NCBI GenBank assembly: GCA_007127395.1
Contig: SKZL01000173.1
Coordinates: 1 to 5,389, forward strand
From: Balneolaceae bacterium
GTDB taxonomy: Bacteria > Bacteroidota > Rhodothermia > Balneolales > Balneolaceae
Direction: 5' to 3'
Length of the DNA: 5,389 nt
The position numbers and the translations under genes are program-made. Below are positions 1 through 5,389 of the stretch, piece after piece. The notes below the pieces were generated by a model that had not been told where the DNA came from, searched no databases, and saw only the letters and a list, made by a program, of their open reading frames with translations. How positions within the stretch are numbered: the stretch's first letter is position 1; each line of letters starts with the position of its first letter.

Positions 1-267
1 GTTATGTTTGCACAAATACTCGATAATGTTGTGTTACAACCTCTCATTTTCTCTAAATCGGCTGATATTCATCCTGTAGCCATACTTTTCATTGTAATGA
101 TTGGTGCTCAAACTGCAGGAATTCTTGGTATGCTGGTAGCCATTCCCATCGCAACTGTTGCAAAAATCACCGTTAATCAGGTTTCATGGAGCCTTAATAA
201 CTATCATGTGTTTCGAACAGACCCTGTTTCTTTTGTAAACTCTTCTCGAGAATCTAAAAATAGCTGA
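1..267 (+). CDS. AI-2E family transporter, C-terminal fragment (5' end outside window)
   Basis: The reading frame is open from the first base of the window, so this is the 3' end of a longer gene; the Met codon at position 4 is probably internal. The visible 88 codons match the C-terminal end of the AI-2E transporter family (polytopic inner-membrane proteins, usually about 350 residues). The recognisable pattern is a VLQP motif, then D-x-HPVA, a hydrophobic stretch with GAQTAGILGMLVAIP, and a short polar tail. The glycine-rich G-x-x-x-GILGM-x-x-A-x-P block is the family's most conserved C-terminal signature. Some members export the signal AI-2 and others act as cation/proton antiporters, so the substrate cannot be read from this fragment. 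The gene ends in tandem in-frame stops, TGA then TAA (265-270). It lies 54 bp before purN in the same direction; no terminator hairpin separates them, so read-through into purN is possible. Confidence 0.88.
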   Translation, partial: VMFAQILDNVVLQPLIFSKSADIHPVAILFIVMIGAQTAGILGMLVAIPIATVAKITVNQVSWSLNNYHVFRTDPVSFVNSSRESKNS

Positions 268-321
268 TAAGTAGCCCATCTTTTCACTATCTTTTACGCG
301 AAATTTCAGTAATTAGAGTTC
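268..321 (+). other. Short gap between the AI-2E gene and purN
   Basis: This 54-bp AT-rich spacer begins with the second in-frame stop (TAA 268-270). It holds no hairpin followed by a T-run, so I see no intrinsic terminator. TATCTTTT at 288-295 matches the Bacteroidota-type -7 element TAnnTTTG except for its last base, but there is no convincing TTG element about 20 bases upstream. A purN promoter here is therefore possible but weak. No Shine-Dalgarno sequence precedes the purN GTG at 322. Confidence 0.4.
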
Positions 322-897
322 GTGAAAAATTTGGTTGTTTTTGCTTCGGGATCTGGCAGTAATTTTCAGGCGATCATCGATGCAATCCGGGATAATCGTA
401 TTCAAGCTCAGATTTCAGGATTGATTACCAATCGTGAGAACAGCGGTGCGGACAGAAGAGCAGCTGCTAACAAAATTCCTGTTGCAATTATTTCTGATCC
501 GGATCCATCATCTTATTATCGACAACTGCAAAATCAGTTAGCAAACTGGTCTCCGGATTTGATTATTCTTGCAGGATATCTGAAAATTATCCCGGCTGAA
601 ATCGTCACTGAATACTATAACCGGATCATTAATATTCACCCCTCCCTGCTTCCAAAATATGGGGGCAAGGGGTATTACGGGCTCAAAGTACACGAAGCTG
701 TTCTTGAATCCGGTGATCAAGTTACCGGTTGTACAGTTCACTATGTTAACGAGCGTTACGATGAAGGGGATATTATCGAACAGAGGATTGTTCCAGTGAA
801 AGATCATGATACCCCGGAAAGCCTGGCAGCAAGAGTTCTTAAAACTGAACATCAACTACTACCTCAAGTCATCCAAAATCTTTTAACCCAAAACTGA
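322..897 (+). CDS. purN: Phosphoribosylglycinamide formyltransferase (GAR transformylase 1)
   Basis: PurN transfers a formyl group from 10-formyl-tetrahydrofolate to GAR to give FGAR, the third step of de novo purine synthesis, in the cytoplasm. The 191-residue length is normal for the folate-dependent enzyme. Visible motifs are the N-terminal phosphate-binding loop SGSGSN (residues 9-14), the folate/catalytic segment with N104, H106 and PSLLPKY, and D147 in the YDEGD segment. By alignment from memory these three correspond to E. coli Asn106, His108 and Asp144. The loop after PSLLPKY reads GGKGYYG, the form I associate with Bacteroidota, where E. coli has a PGLHT-type sequence. The start is a GTG giving MKNLVVFASGSGSN, which puts the first beta strand at the very N-terminus as expected; no in-frame ATG or Shine-Dalgarno sequence offers a better choice. 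The stop is 4 bases before the purH start, so the two are almost surely co-transcribed. Confidence 0.96.
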   Translation: MKNLVVFASGSGSNFQAIIDAIRDNRIQAQISGLITNRENSGADRRAAANKIPVAIISDPDPSSYYRQLQNQLANWSPDLIILAGYLKIIPAEIVTEYYNRIINIHPSLLPKYGGKGYYGLKVHEAVLESGDQVTGCTVHYVNERYDEGDIIEQRIVPVKDHDTPESLAARVLKTEHQLLPQVIQNLLTQN

Positions 898-901
898 ACA
901 A

Positions 902-2476
902 GTGTCATTACAACCTTTAGAATCACTACCGGAAAACAAACTAAACATTAAAAGAGCGCTCATTTCTGTTTCAGACAAAACCGGCGTCATTGAGCTTGCA
1001 AAAGCTTTGAAAGCGAATGGAACTGAGATTATCAGTACAGGTGGTACTGCCAATACACTTCGCAAGGCCGGCCTGGACGTCATGGATGTCAGTGATATCA
1101 CACAATTCCCCGAGTGCCTCGATGGAAGAGTCAAAACACTCCACCCGGCTGTTCATGGAGGTATTCTTGCAAGAACCAGTCACGAACCGGATAACAATGA
1201 GCTCAAAAAATTGAACATCCAACCTTTCGAACTGGTCGTTGTCAACTTGTACCCGTTTAAGGAGACAGTCAAAGATCCGGATGTCACACCAGCTGTTGCT
1301 ACTGAAAATATTGACATTGGAGGGCCTACGATGATCAGGGCTTCCGCAAAAAACTTTGCTCATGTCTGCACTTTGACAGATCCCTCTCAGTACACTGCTT
1401 TTATAAAAGAGTTAAACGAAACAGATGGGATCAGTTTTAAGAGCAGATTGGCTCTTGCAAAAGCTGCATTTGAACATACTGCAGATTATGACTCTTCAAT
1501 CGGTCAATATTTCAATCGGCTCACCAACACCGATTTGCCGGATCAGCTTACAGTCTCATTGCCAAAATCAGCAGATCTGAGGTATGGTGAAAATCCTCAC
1601 CAGCTGGCTTCTGTATACGGATATCAAAACAGGTATATCGACTGCTTTCACGGAAAAGAACTCAGTTACAACAACTATCTGGATATCGACAGTGCCCTTC
1701 AGTTCATGTCTGATTTCAGAGATGCCAAACCCACAGCGGCAATTTTTAAACACACTGTATCCTGCGGTGTCGCTACACGTGATCAATTGAGCGATGCTTA
1801 TCAGCGAGCTTTTCAAACAGATAAAGTTTCCCCATTTGGAGGCATTGTCATCGTAAACAAGCCACTCGATATTGAGACTGCAGAATCTATCGATTCGATA
1901 TTCACAGAGATTATTTTAGCACCCGAGTTTGAAGAAGGTGTTCACCAATTTTTATCACAGAAAAAGAACAGAAGGCTCGTTAAGATTTTGAAATACCCCG
2001 GAGCTGAAGATTCATTCAGAATCAGATCTCTCTTTGGGGGCGCCCTCTATCAGCAAGCTGATCATAAACAGCTTCAGGCTGATGAAATGAGGGTAGTGAC
2101 CGAAAGGCAACCGGATCAAGAGGAGTTGGCCGATCTGCTTTTTGCCTGGAACGTAGTGAAACATATTAAGTCGAATGGAATTGTATACGCTAAGAATCTT
2201 GCTACATGCGGAATCGGAACAGGTCAGACGAGCCGCGTTGAGAGTTCAGTTATTGCCGTTCGAAAAGCAATGAATGAAAATTTAAACCTTCATGAGAGTG
2301 TAGTTGCATCAGACGCATTTTTCCCATTTGCGGACGGTGTGATTGCAGCTGCACAATCGGGTGCCAGGGCTGTAATACAACCGGGAGGCAGTATCCGGGA
2401 CGAAGAGGTCATAGCTGCAGCCAATGATCATGACATGTCTATGATCTTTACTGGAACAAGACATTTCAGACATTAA
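902..2476 (+). CDS. purH: Bifunctional AICAR formyltransferase / IMP cyclohydrolase
   Basis: PurH carries out the last two steps of de novo IMP synthesis: formylation of AICAR with 10-formyl-tetrahydrofolate, then ring closure to IMP. The 524-residue protein has both domains. The N-terminal MGS-like cyclohydrolase (about residues 16-150) shows [10 protein letters not shown] (19-28), STGGT (45-49), [14 protein letters not shown] (74-87) and [17 protein letters not shown] (135-151). The transformylase domain shows LRYGENPHQ (226-234), [11 protein letters not shown] (251-261), the catalytic Lys-His pair K283-H284, SPFGGIV (310-316), [10 protein letters not shown] (439-448), DAFFPFADG (471-479) and the typical C-terminus ending TGTRHFRH. 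No key residue appears to be missing. The GTG start gives about 16 residues before the conserved core; no ATG lies in between and no Shine-Dalgarno is visible, so the exact start is the least certain part. It follows purN by 4 bases and precedes mreB by 106 bp. Confidence 0.97.
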   Translation: MSLQPLESLPENKLNIKRALISVSDKTGVIELAKALKANGTEIISTGGTANTLRKAGLDVMDVSDITQFPECLDGRVKTLHPAVHGGILARTSHEPDNNELKKLNIQPFELVVVNLYPFKETVKDPDVTPAVATENIDIGGPTMIRASAKNFAHVCTLTDPSQYTAFIKELNETDGISFKSRLALAKAAFEHTADYDSSIGQYFNRLTNTDLPDQLTVSLPKSADLRYGENPHQLASVYGYQNRYIDCFHGKELSYNNYLDIDSALQFMSDFRDAKPTAAIFKHTVSCGVATRDQLSDAYQRAFQTDKVSPFGGIVIVNKPLDIETAESIDSIFTEIILAPEFEEGVHQFLSQKKNRRLVKILKYPGAEDSFRIRSLFGGALYQQADHKQLQADEMRVVTERQPDQEELADLLFAWNVVKHIKSNGIVYAKNLATCGIGTGQTSRVESSVIAVRKAMNENLNLHESVVASDAFFPFADGVIAAAQSGARAVIQPGGSIRDEEVIAAANDHDMSMIFTGTRHFRH

Positions 2477-2582
2477 GAAAATCTTTGAAACCTAACATTA
2501 ATGTTCGCAAATAGAGTTCAGATAACGTATTTTTTAAACTATCCCAAAACAGACAATCCAGAATAACCCTACACACTATCCA
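2477..2582 (+). promoter_or_regulatory. purH-mreB intergenic region, probable site of an mre promoter
   Basis: This 106-bp AT-rich spacer is the longest gap in the window and divides the purine genes from the wall genes. It holds a 12-bp palindrome (2494-2505) but no GC-rich stem with a T-run, so no intrinsic terminator is seen and purH transcripts may continue into mreB. Candidate promoter parts are weak. TATTTTTT (2528-2535) differs from the Bacteroidota -7 element TAnnTTTG only in its last base, and TAAACT (2535-2540) matches the sigma70 -10 element at four of six positions; neither has a good upstream partner. TTGAAA (2485-2490) resembles a -35 element, but only a poor -10 lies 17 bases further on. 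No Shine-Dalgarno sequence is present before the ATG at 2583. That a promoter sits here is inferred mainly from the gap length and the change of function. Confidence 0.35.
2494..2505. repeat. 12-bp perfect palindrome AACATTAATGTT in the purH-mreB gap
   Basis: AACATTAATGTT equals its own reverse complement across all 12 bases, with no spacer; the flanking T (2493) and C (2506) do not pair. With no loop it is a poor RNA hairpin and no T-run follows, so it does not look like a terminator. It could be an operator for a dimeric regulator, lying 18 bases after the purH stop. Short AT-rich palindromes also arise by chance, so a function is only a suggestion. Confidence 0.4.
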
Positions 2583-3647
2583 ATGTCAGACATATACTCA
2601 TCAAATAGAAAGAAAACCAAAAAGGATCCAAACAAAAAGGGGATGTTTGATTTTCTCTACTCTGACATTGCTATCGATCTTGGAACTGCCAACACACTTA
2701 TATATGCACGCGGACAGGGAATCGTGTTAAATGAACCCTCAATTGTTGCGCTCAATAATCGAAATGAAACCGTTGCAACCGGTCATGAAGCAAGGTTGAT
2801 GCATGAGAAAACACACGGCAATATTCGTACTGTAAGGCCATTGAGAGATGGAGTGATCGCTGATTTTGAAGTGGCTGAGCAGATGATCCGTGATATGATC
2901 AAAAAAGTAAAAGTGAAATGGTACACAACAACCCGGAAAATGGTGGTCTGTGTTCCAAGTGGCATCACCGAAGTAGAAAGACGTGCAGTCCGCGATAGTG
3001 CTGAACATGCCGGAGCAAAAGAGGTATATCTGGTGGATGAGCCAATGGCCGCAGCGATCGGAATTGGTCTGAATGTTCATGAACCGGTTGGAAGTATGAT
3101 CGTTGACATTGGAGGGGGGACAACAGAGATTGCCGTTATTGCCCTTTCGGGTATTGTACACGCTCAGTCTGTCCGTTTGGGAGGTGATGAATTAAACGAA
3201 GATATCATTAACTATTTCCGTAGAAATCACAACCTTTTGATCGGTGAACGTACATCGGAAAACATAAAATGTGAGATAGGCTCTGCGGCTCCCCTTGATG
3301 AAGAGGTCGAGATCATAACAAAAGGACGTGATCTGGTAAACGGTGTACCCAGAACAAGACAGGTAACTTCACGCGATGTGAGGGAGGCTATCTCAGAATC
3401 AGTTAATTCTATAGTAGAAGCCATTACCAAATCTTTGGAACAGACTCCTCCTGAACTATCTGCAGATATTCTTGATCGTGGAATTATGTTGACCGGTGGT
3501 GGTGCACTTCTCAAAAATCTGGATAAACTGATTATGGAAACAACAGATTTACCTGTACATATTGCTGAAGATCCACTCACGGCTGTTGTCAGAGGCACAG
3601 CTGAAATATTGGAAGATCTGGATTACTACAGAGCTGTCATTTCTTAA
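2583..3647 (+). CDS. mreB: Rod shape-determining protein MreB (bacterial actin)
   Basis: MreB is an actin-like ATPase whose membrane-bound antiparallel filaments orient the elongasome that builds side-wall peptidoglycan. Actin-fold motifs are clear: phosphate-1 IDLGTANTLIY (31-41), GQGIVLNEPS (44-53), VDEP with the presumed catalytic E153 (151-154), phosphate-2 VDIGGGTTEIAV (174-185), LGGDELNEDI (199-208), and the adenosine motif MLTGGGALLKNLD (302-314). The 354 residues are slightly more than usual (about 335-350), because the conserved part is preceded by a 20-residue lysine-rich stretch (NRKKTKKDPNKKG at 8-20). A second in-frame ATG at 2643 (Met21) begins MFDFLYSDIAIDLG, which resembles the usual MreB N-terminus and would give 334 residues. 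Neither start has a well-spaced Shine-Dalgarno; GGGG directly abuts the second ATG. I keep the upstream ATG, but the start is uncertain. mreC follows after 19 bp. Confidence 0.97.
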   Translation: MSDIYSSNRKKTKKDPNKKGMFDFLYSDIAIDLGTANTLIYARGQGIVLNEPSIVALNNRNETVATGHEARLMHEKTHGNIRTVRPLRDGVIADFEVAEQMIRDMIKKVKVKWYTTTRKMVVCVPSGITEVERRAVRDSAEHAGAKEVYLVDEPMAAAIGIGLNVHEPVGSMIVDIGGGTTEIAVIALSGIVHAQSVRLGGDELNEDIINYFRRNHNLLIGERTSENIKCEIGSAAPLDEEVEIITKGRDLVNGVPRTRQVTSRDVREAISESVNSIVEAITKSLEQTPPELSADILDRGIMLTGGGALLKNLDKLIMETTDLPVHIAEDPLTAVVRGTAEILEDLDYYRAVIS

Positions 3648-3666
3648 AAACATCGCAACTTCGTGA

Positions 3667-4509
3667 ATGCGAAAAATTGATGATATTAAAGATTACTTCA
3701 TAGCGGCAATTATCTTGTTGCTCGCTATCACTCTGATGGTGAACCGTCATGATGGCAGTCTGCAAAATACCCGCAAGGTCTCTATGACTGTTCTCAGCTT
3801 TCTTGAACAACCTCTATCAAATGTTCGAATTTATCGTCAGGCAGTTTCTACAAATACATATCTGCACCGCCAAAATATCCTCTTACAGGATGAATTGAGC
3901 CGTTTACGATCCGTCGAACAACAAAACAGGGTATTAAGAAGCTTGTTGGAATTCCGGGACAGAAGTGATCTCCCTCTGATTCCAGTTCAGATAGTTGCAA
4001 AAAATCTCTCATCAAGAAATCTTTCAACTGTAAATAGTTTTCTGACTGTGAATGCCGGAGAAGAGGATGGTGCTAAAATTGGAATGCCTGTAATCAATTC
4101 TGACGGACTGGTTGGCACCATTATTGTCACATCTTCTAAATACTCTCAGGTATTGCCTTACAGCAACTCAATTTTTCGTGTAAGTGCTCAAATTGAAAAT
4201 AGCCGTGCTTACGGAATTGTATCCTGGCCCGGGAATTCACCCAGGGAACTTGTGATGGACTTTGTACCGGAAACCATTCTTGTGGAGCCGGGTCAACAAG
4301 TATTTACTTCCGGATATTCCAATCAATATCCCGCCGGAATACCTATTGGAGAGGTAACAAGAGTAGAACCCGGAAGAGGGGTAGATACTCAAACTATTTA
4401 CCTTAATGCATTAGCAGAACTCAGTAATCTGGCAGAAGCTTTCATCGTCGAATTTGTTCCGGATACTACGGTTAATGATTTAATAGATGACCAGATGAGC
4501 CTATTTTGA
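3667..4509 (+). CDS. mreC: Rod shape-determining protein MreC
   Basis: MreC is a bitopic inner-membrane protein whose periplasmic part binds and activates PBP2 and links it to MreB/MreD. The 280-residue length is typical. Residues 1-9 are charged and cytoplasmic, a transmembrane helix covers about 10-26 (FIAAIILLLAITLMV), and a coiled-coil segment covers about 62-97 with repeated Leu, Gln and Glu (HRQNILLQDELSRLRSV and on to VLRSLLEF). Two beta domains follow. Family marks are the segment GAKIGMPVINSDGLVG (135-150) and FTSGYSNQYPAGIPIGEV (213-230), the conserved TSG...P-x-GIPIG-x-V motif. The tail is acidic and ends DDQMSLF. The ATG at 3667 has no Shine-Dalgarno upstream; it puts the membrane helix where expected. 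The gene starts 19 bp after mreB and its stop overlaps the mreD start by 4 bases, which supports one operon. Confidence 0.95.
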   Translation: MRKIDDIKDYFIAAIILLLAITLMVNRHDGSLQNTRKVSMTVLSFLEQPLSNVRIYRQAVSTNTYLHRQNILLQDELSRLRSVEQQNRVLRSLLEFRDRSDLPLIPVQIVAKNLSSRNLSTVNSFLTVNAGEEDGAKIGMPVINSDGLVGTIIVTSSKYSQVLPYSNSIFRVSAQIENSRAYGIVSWPGNSPRELVMDFVPETILVEPGQQVFTSGYSNQYPAGIPIGEVTRVEPGRGVDTQTIYLNALAELSNLAEAFIVEFVPDTTVNDLIDDQMSLF

Positions 4510-4982
4510 TCCGATCAGCCAACATAAAACTTTTTTTAAGTGGACTTGCAGCATTACTCATTCAGGTTGTGCTGCTCAGACATCTGCAAATTTTTGGAGC
4601 AACACCTGACCTGGTTTTAATTTTTCTCCTTTTCTTATGCACCAGGCACTCAAGAACTACCGTTCTATTGTATGCCGCATTTCTTGGCGTTTTGCAAGAT
4701 GCCCTCATCGATTTGTGGGGAATTCATATGTTCTCCAAAACTTTGATGGTGCTTATACTACACTCTTCTTTAAATCGTATATCCAAGAACAAGTTTATCT
4801 TTTGGCAAGTAGTAATAATCGTTTTTGCAGCAGCAATTTTACATAATCTTGCTTTTTACGGAGTAACAATCTTTGCGGAACTATACACTTCGGGTACAAG
4901 TATTCTCATAAACCTTCTCATCAGTGCCATTTATAGTGCGCTATTGGGAGGATTTCTGCATATGGTTAAAGAAGAGAGGTAA
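4506..4982 (+). CDS. mreD: Rod shape-determining protein MreD
   Basis: MreD is a small, poorly conserved polytopic inner-membrane protein that works with MreC and PBP2 in the elongasome. The 158 residues are nearly all hydrophobic, with stretches at about 8-24, 33-46, 51-66, 75-88, 97-119 and 131-151, consistent with five or six membrane helices. The family pattern is visible as PDLVLIFLLF (34-43, following the first helix) and GVLQD (61-65, the usual G-x-x-x-D after the third stretch). Sequence similarity alone would be weak; the place between mreC and mrdA makes the call firm. The start is probably TTG at 4506, sharing the four bases TTGA with the mreC stop. The frame has no ATG before Met75, which would remove at least three hydrophobic stretches. 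Translational coupling to mreC is likely because no Shine-Dalgarno is seen. Confidence 0.9.
   Translation: MIRSANIKLFLSGLAALLIQVVLLRHLQIFGATPDLVLIFLLFLCTRHSRTTVLLYAAFLGVLQDALIDLWGIHMFSKTLMVLILHSSLNRISKNKFIFWQVVIIVFAAAILHNLAFYGVTIFAELYTSGTSILINLLISAIYSALLGGFLHMVKEER
4974..4980 (+). promoter_or_regulatory. Shine-Dalgarno sequence of mrdA
   Basis: GAGAGGT lies inside the last codons and stop of mreD, with GAGGT (4976-4980) matching the anti-Shine-Dalgarno complement three bases before the ATG at 4984. It supports that start. It is the only clear ribosome binding site in the window; purN, purH, mreB, mreC and mreD lack one. Confidence 0.6.
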
Positions 4983-4983
4983 A

Positions 4984-5389
4984 ATGAGTAACAGAAATCG
5001 TCTGGATCAGTCTAAAGGCGCCATCAGGGTGCTGCAGGTTATCATCATTGCAGGTGTGATTATCATGATCGGGAGAATCTTTCATCTCCAGATCCTTGAT
5101 TATGAAACATACTCTCCACTGAGTATGCAAAATTCCCTGAGAATGGAGATCGTGAATCCTGCCAGAGGACTTATTTACGATAGAAATGGTACTATAATTG
5201 TTGATAATCAGCCCATTTACACAATTACAATAACTCCTTCACGATTCGATATGAACAAGCTGGAACTTCTCTCCGAGATTTTGGAGATAGATTCGGAGGT
5301 TGTTTATCAAAGAATCAGAGAGGCACAACAGTATTCATGGTTTCGATCATCCAGACTTTTTACAGAAGTTTCATTGGATGTTTTTTCAA
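4984..5389 (+). CDS. mrdA: Penicillin-binding protein 2, N-terminal fragment (3' end outside window)
   Basis: This is the start of a class B penicillin-binding protein, the monofunctional transpeptidase of the elongasome that crosslinks side-wall peptidoglycan. The 135 complete codons visible run off the window end. Residues 1-16 are polar and basic (cytoplasmic), a transmembrane helix spans about 17-38 and ends in RIFHLQIL (31-38), the typical R-x-x-x-LQ-I of this family. The pedestal domain begins with the hallmark NPARGLIYDRNGTIIVDNQP (58-77), then YTITITP, a conserved strand. The catalytic domain with the SxxK serine lies beyond the window, so activity cannot be judged. The ATG at 4984 follows the mreD stop by one base and has a good Shine-Dalgarno. 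The mreD neighbour favours PBP2 (mrdA) over the division paralogue FtsI, which normally sits in the dcw cluster. Confidence 0.93.
   Translation, partial: MSNRNRLDQSKGAIRVLQVIIIAGVIIMIGRIFHLQILDYETYSPLSMQNSLRMEIVNPARGLIYDRNGTIIVDNQPIYTITITPSRFDMNKLELLSEILEIDSEVVYQRIREAQQYSWFRSSRLFTEVSLDVFS

Noticed and set aside
300..307. 8-bp palindrome GAAATTTC before purN
   Set aside because: Too short and AT-rich to be significant, with no T-run after it; chance is a sufficient explanation.
538..855. Open frame on the - strand opposite purN (105 codons)
   Set aside because: It lies entirely within the well-supported purN, has no recognisable motif, and is explained as a frame shadow of the real gene.
971..1363. 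Open frame on the - strand opposite the start of purH (130 codons)
   Set aside because: It overlaps the conserved cyclohydrolase domain, its translation is rich in Cys and Ser with no domain pattern, and purH explains the sequence fully.
2739..3161. Open frame on the - strand opposite mreB (140 codons)
   Set aside because: Its translation is rich in His, Cys and Phe as expected for antisense of a conserved gene, no motif is seen, and mreB constrains the DNA.
3227..3598. Open frame on the - strand opposite the 3' part of mreB (123 codons)
   Set aside because: Serine-rich low-complexity translation without a domain; a shadow of mreB.
314..3674. The sequence TTCGTGAA occurs at the purN start (319-326) and again at the mreC start (3660-3667)
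   Set aside because: Only two copies of an 8-mer, used differently (GTG is the start codon in one and out of frame in the other); most likely coincidence.
4637..4846. Alternative + strand frame inside mreD (69 codons)
   Set aside because: mreD has the expected membrane-protein pattern and operon position; this frame has neither.
1..5389. Search for a novel defence, mobile or secondary-metabolite system
   Set aside because: Every sizeable stretch belongs to a recognised housekeeping gene on one strand with even coding character; no tRNA, repeat array, transposase or att-like repeat was seen.

Overview
This window is a compact block of housekeeping genes, all on the + strand, with two themes. 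The first half holds the tail of an AI-2E family membrane protein and two late steps of purine synthesis (purN, purH). The second half holds the rod-shape and wall-elongation genes mreB, mreC, mreD and the beginning of a class B penicillin-binding protein of the PBP2 (mrdA) type. No RNA gene, mobile element, CRISPR array or sign of recent transfer was seen.

Likely organism: a Gram-negative-type bacterium of the Bacteroidota/Rhodothermota/Balneolota group. The reasons are (i) purH directly upstream of mreBCD-mrdA, an arrangement I recall from this group, (ii) a PurN active-site loop of the GGKGYYG type instead of the PGLHT type of E. coli, (iii) moderately AT-rich DNA, and (iv) near absence of Shine-Dalgarno sequences before the genes. 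A Balneola-like lineage is my best guess, but it rests on recall and not on a comparison.

Layout: 1-267, 3' end of the AI-2E protein gene, closed by tandem stops; 268-321, short gap; 322-897, purN (GTG start); 902-2476, purH (GTG start, 4 bases after purN); 2477-2582, the longest gap (106 bp), with a 12-bp perfect palindrome and the most likely place for an mre promoter; 2583-3647, mreB, with an unusual lysine-rich N-terminus or an alternative internal start; 3667-4509, mreC; 4506-4982, mreD, whose TTG start overlaps the mreC stop; 4984 to the window end, mrdA, the only gene here with a clear Shine-Dalgarno sequence.

How the genes work together: PurN adds the first formyl group in purine synthesis (GAR to FGAR), and PurH adds the second and closes the ring to IMP. 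Both use 10-formyl-tetrahydrofolate. MreB filaments under the inner membrane, with the MreC/MreD membrane proteins, guide the elongasome, in which PBP2 is the transpeptidase. A rodA gene probably follows beyond the window. I found no evidence for a previously undescribed system; the findings are modest points about start sites, regulation and gene linkage.
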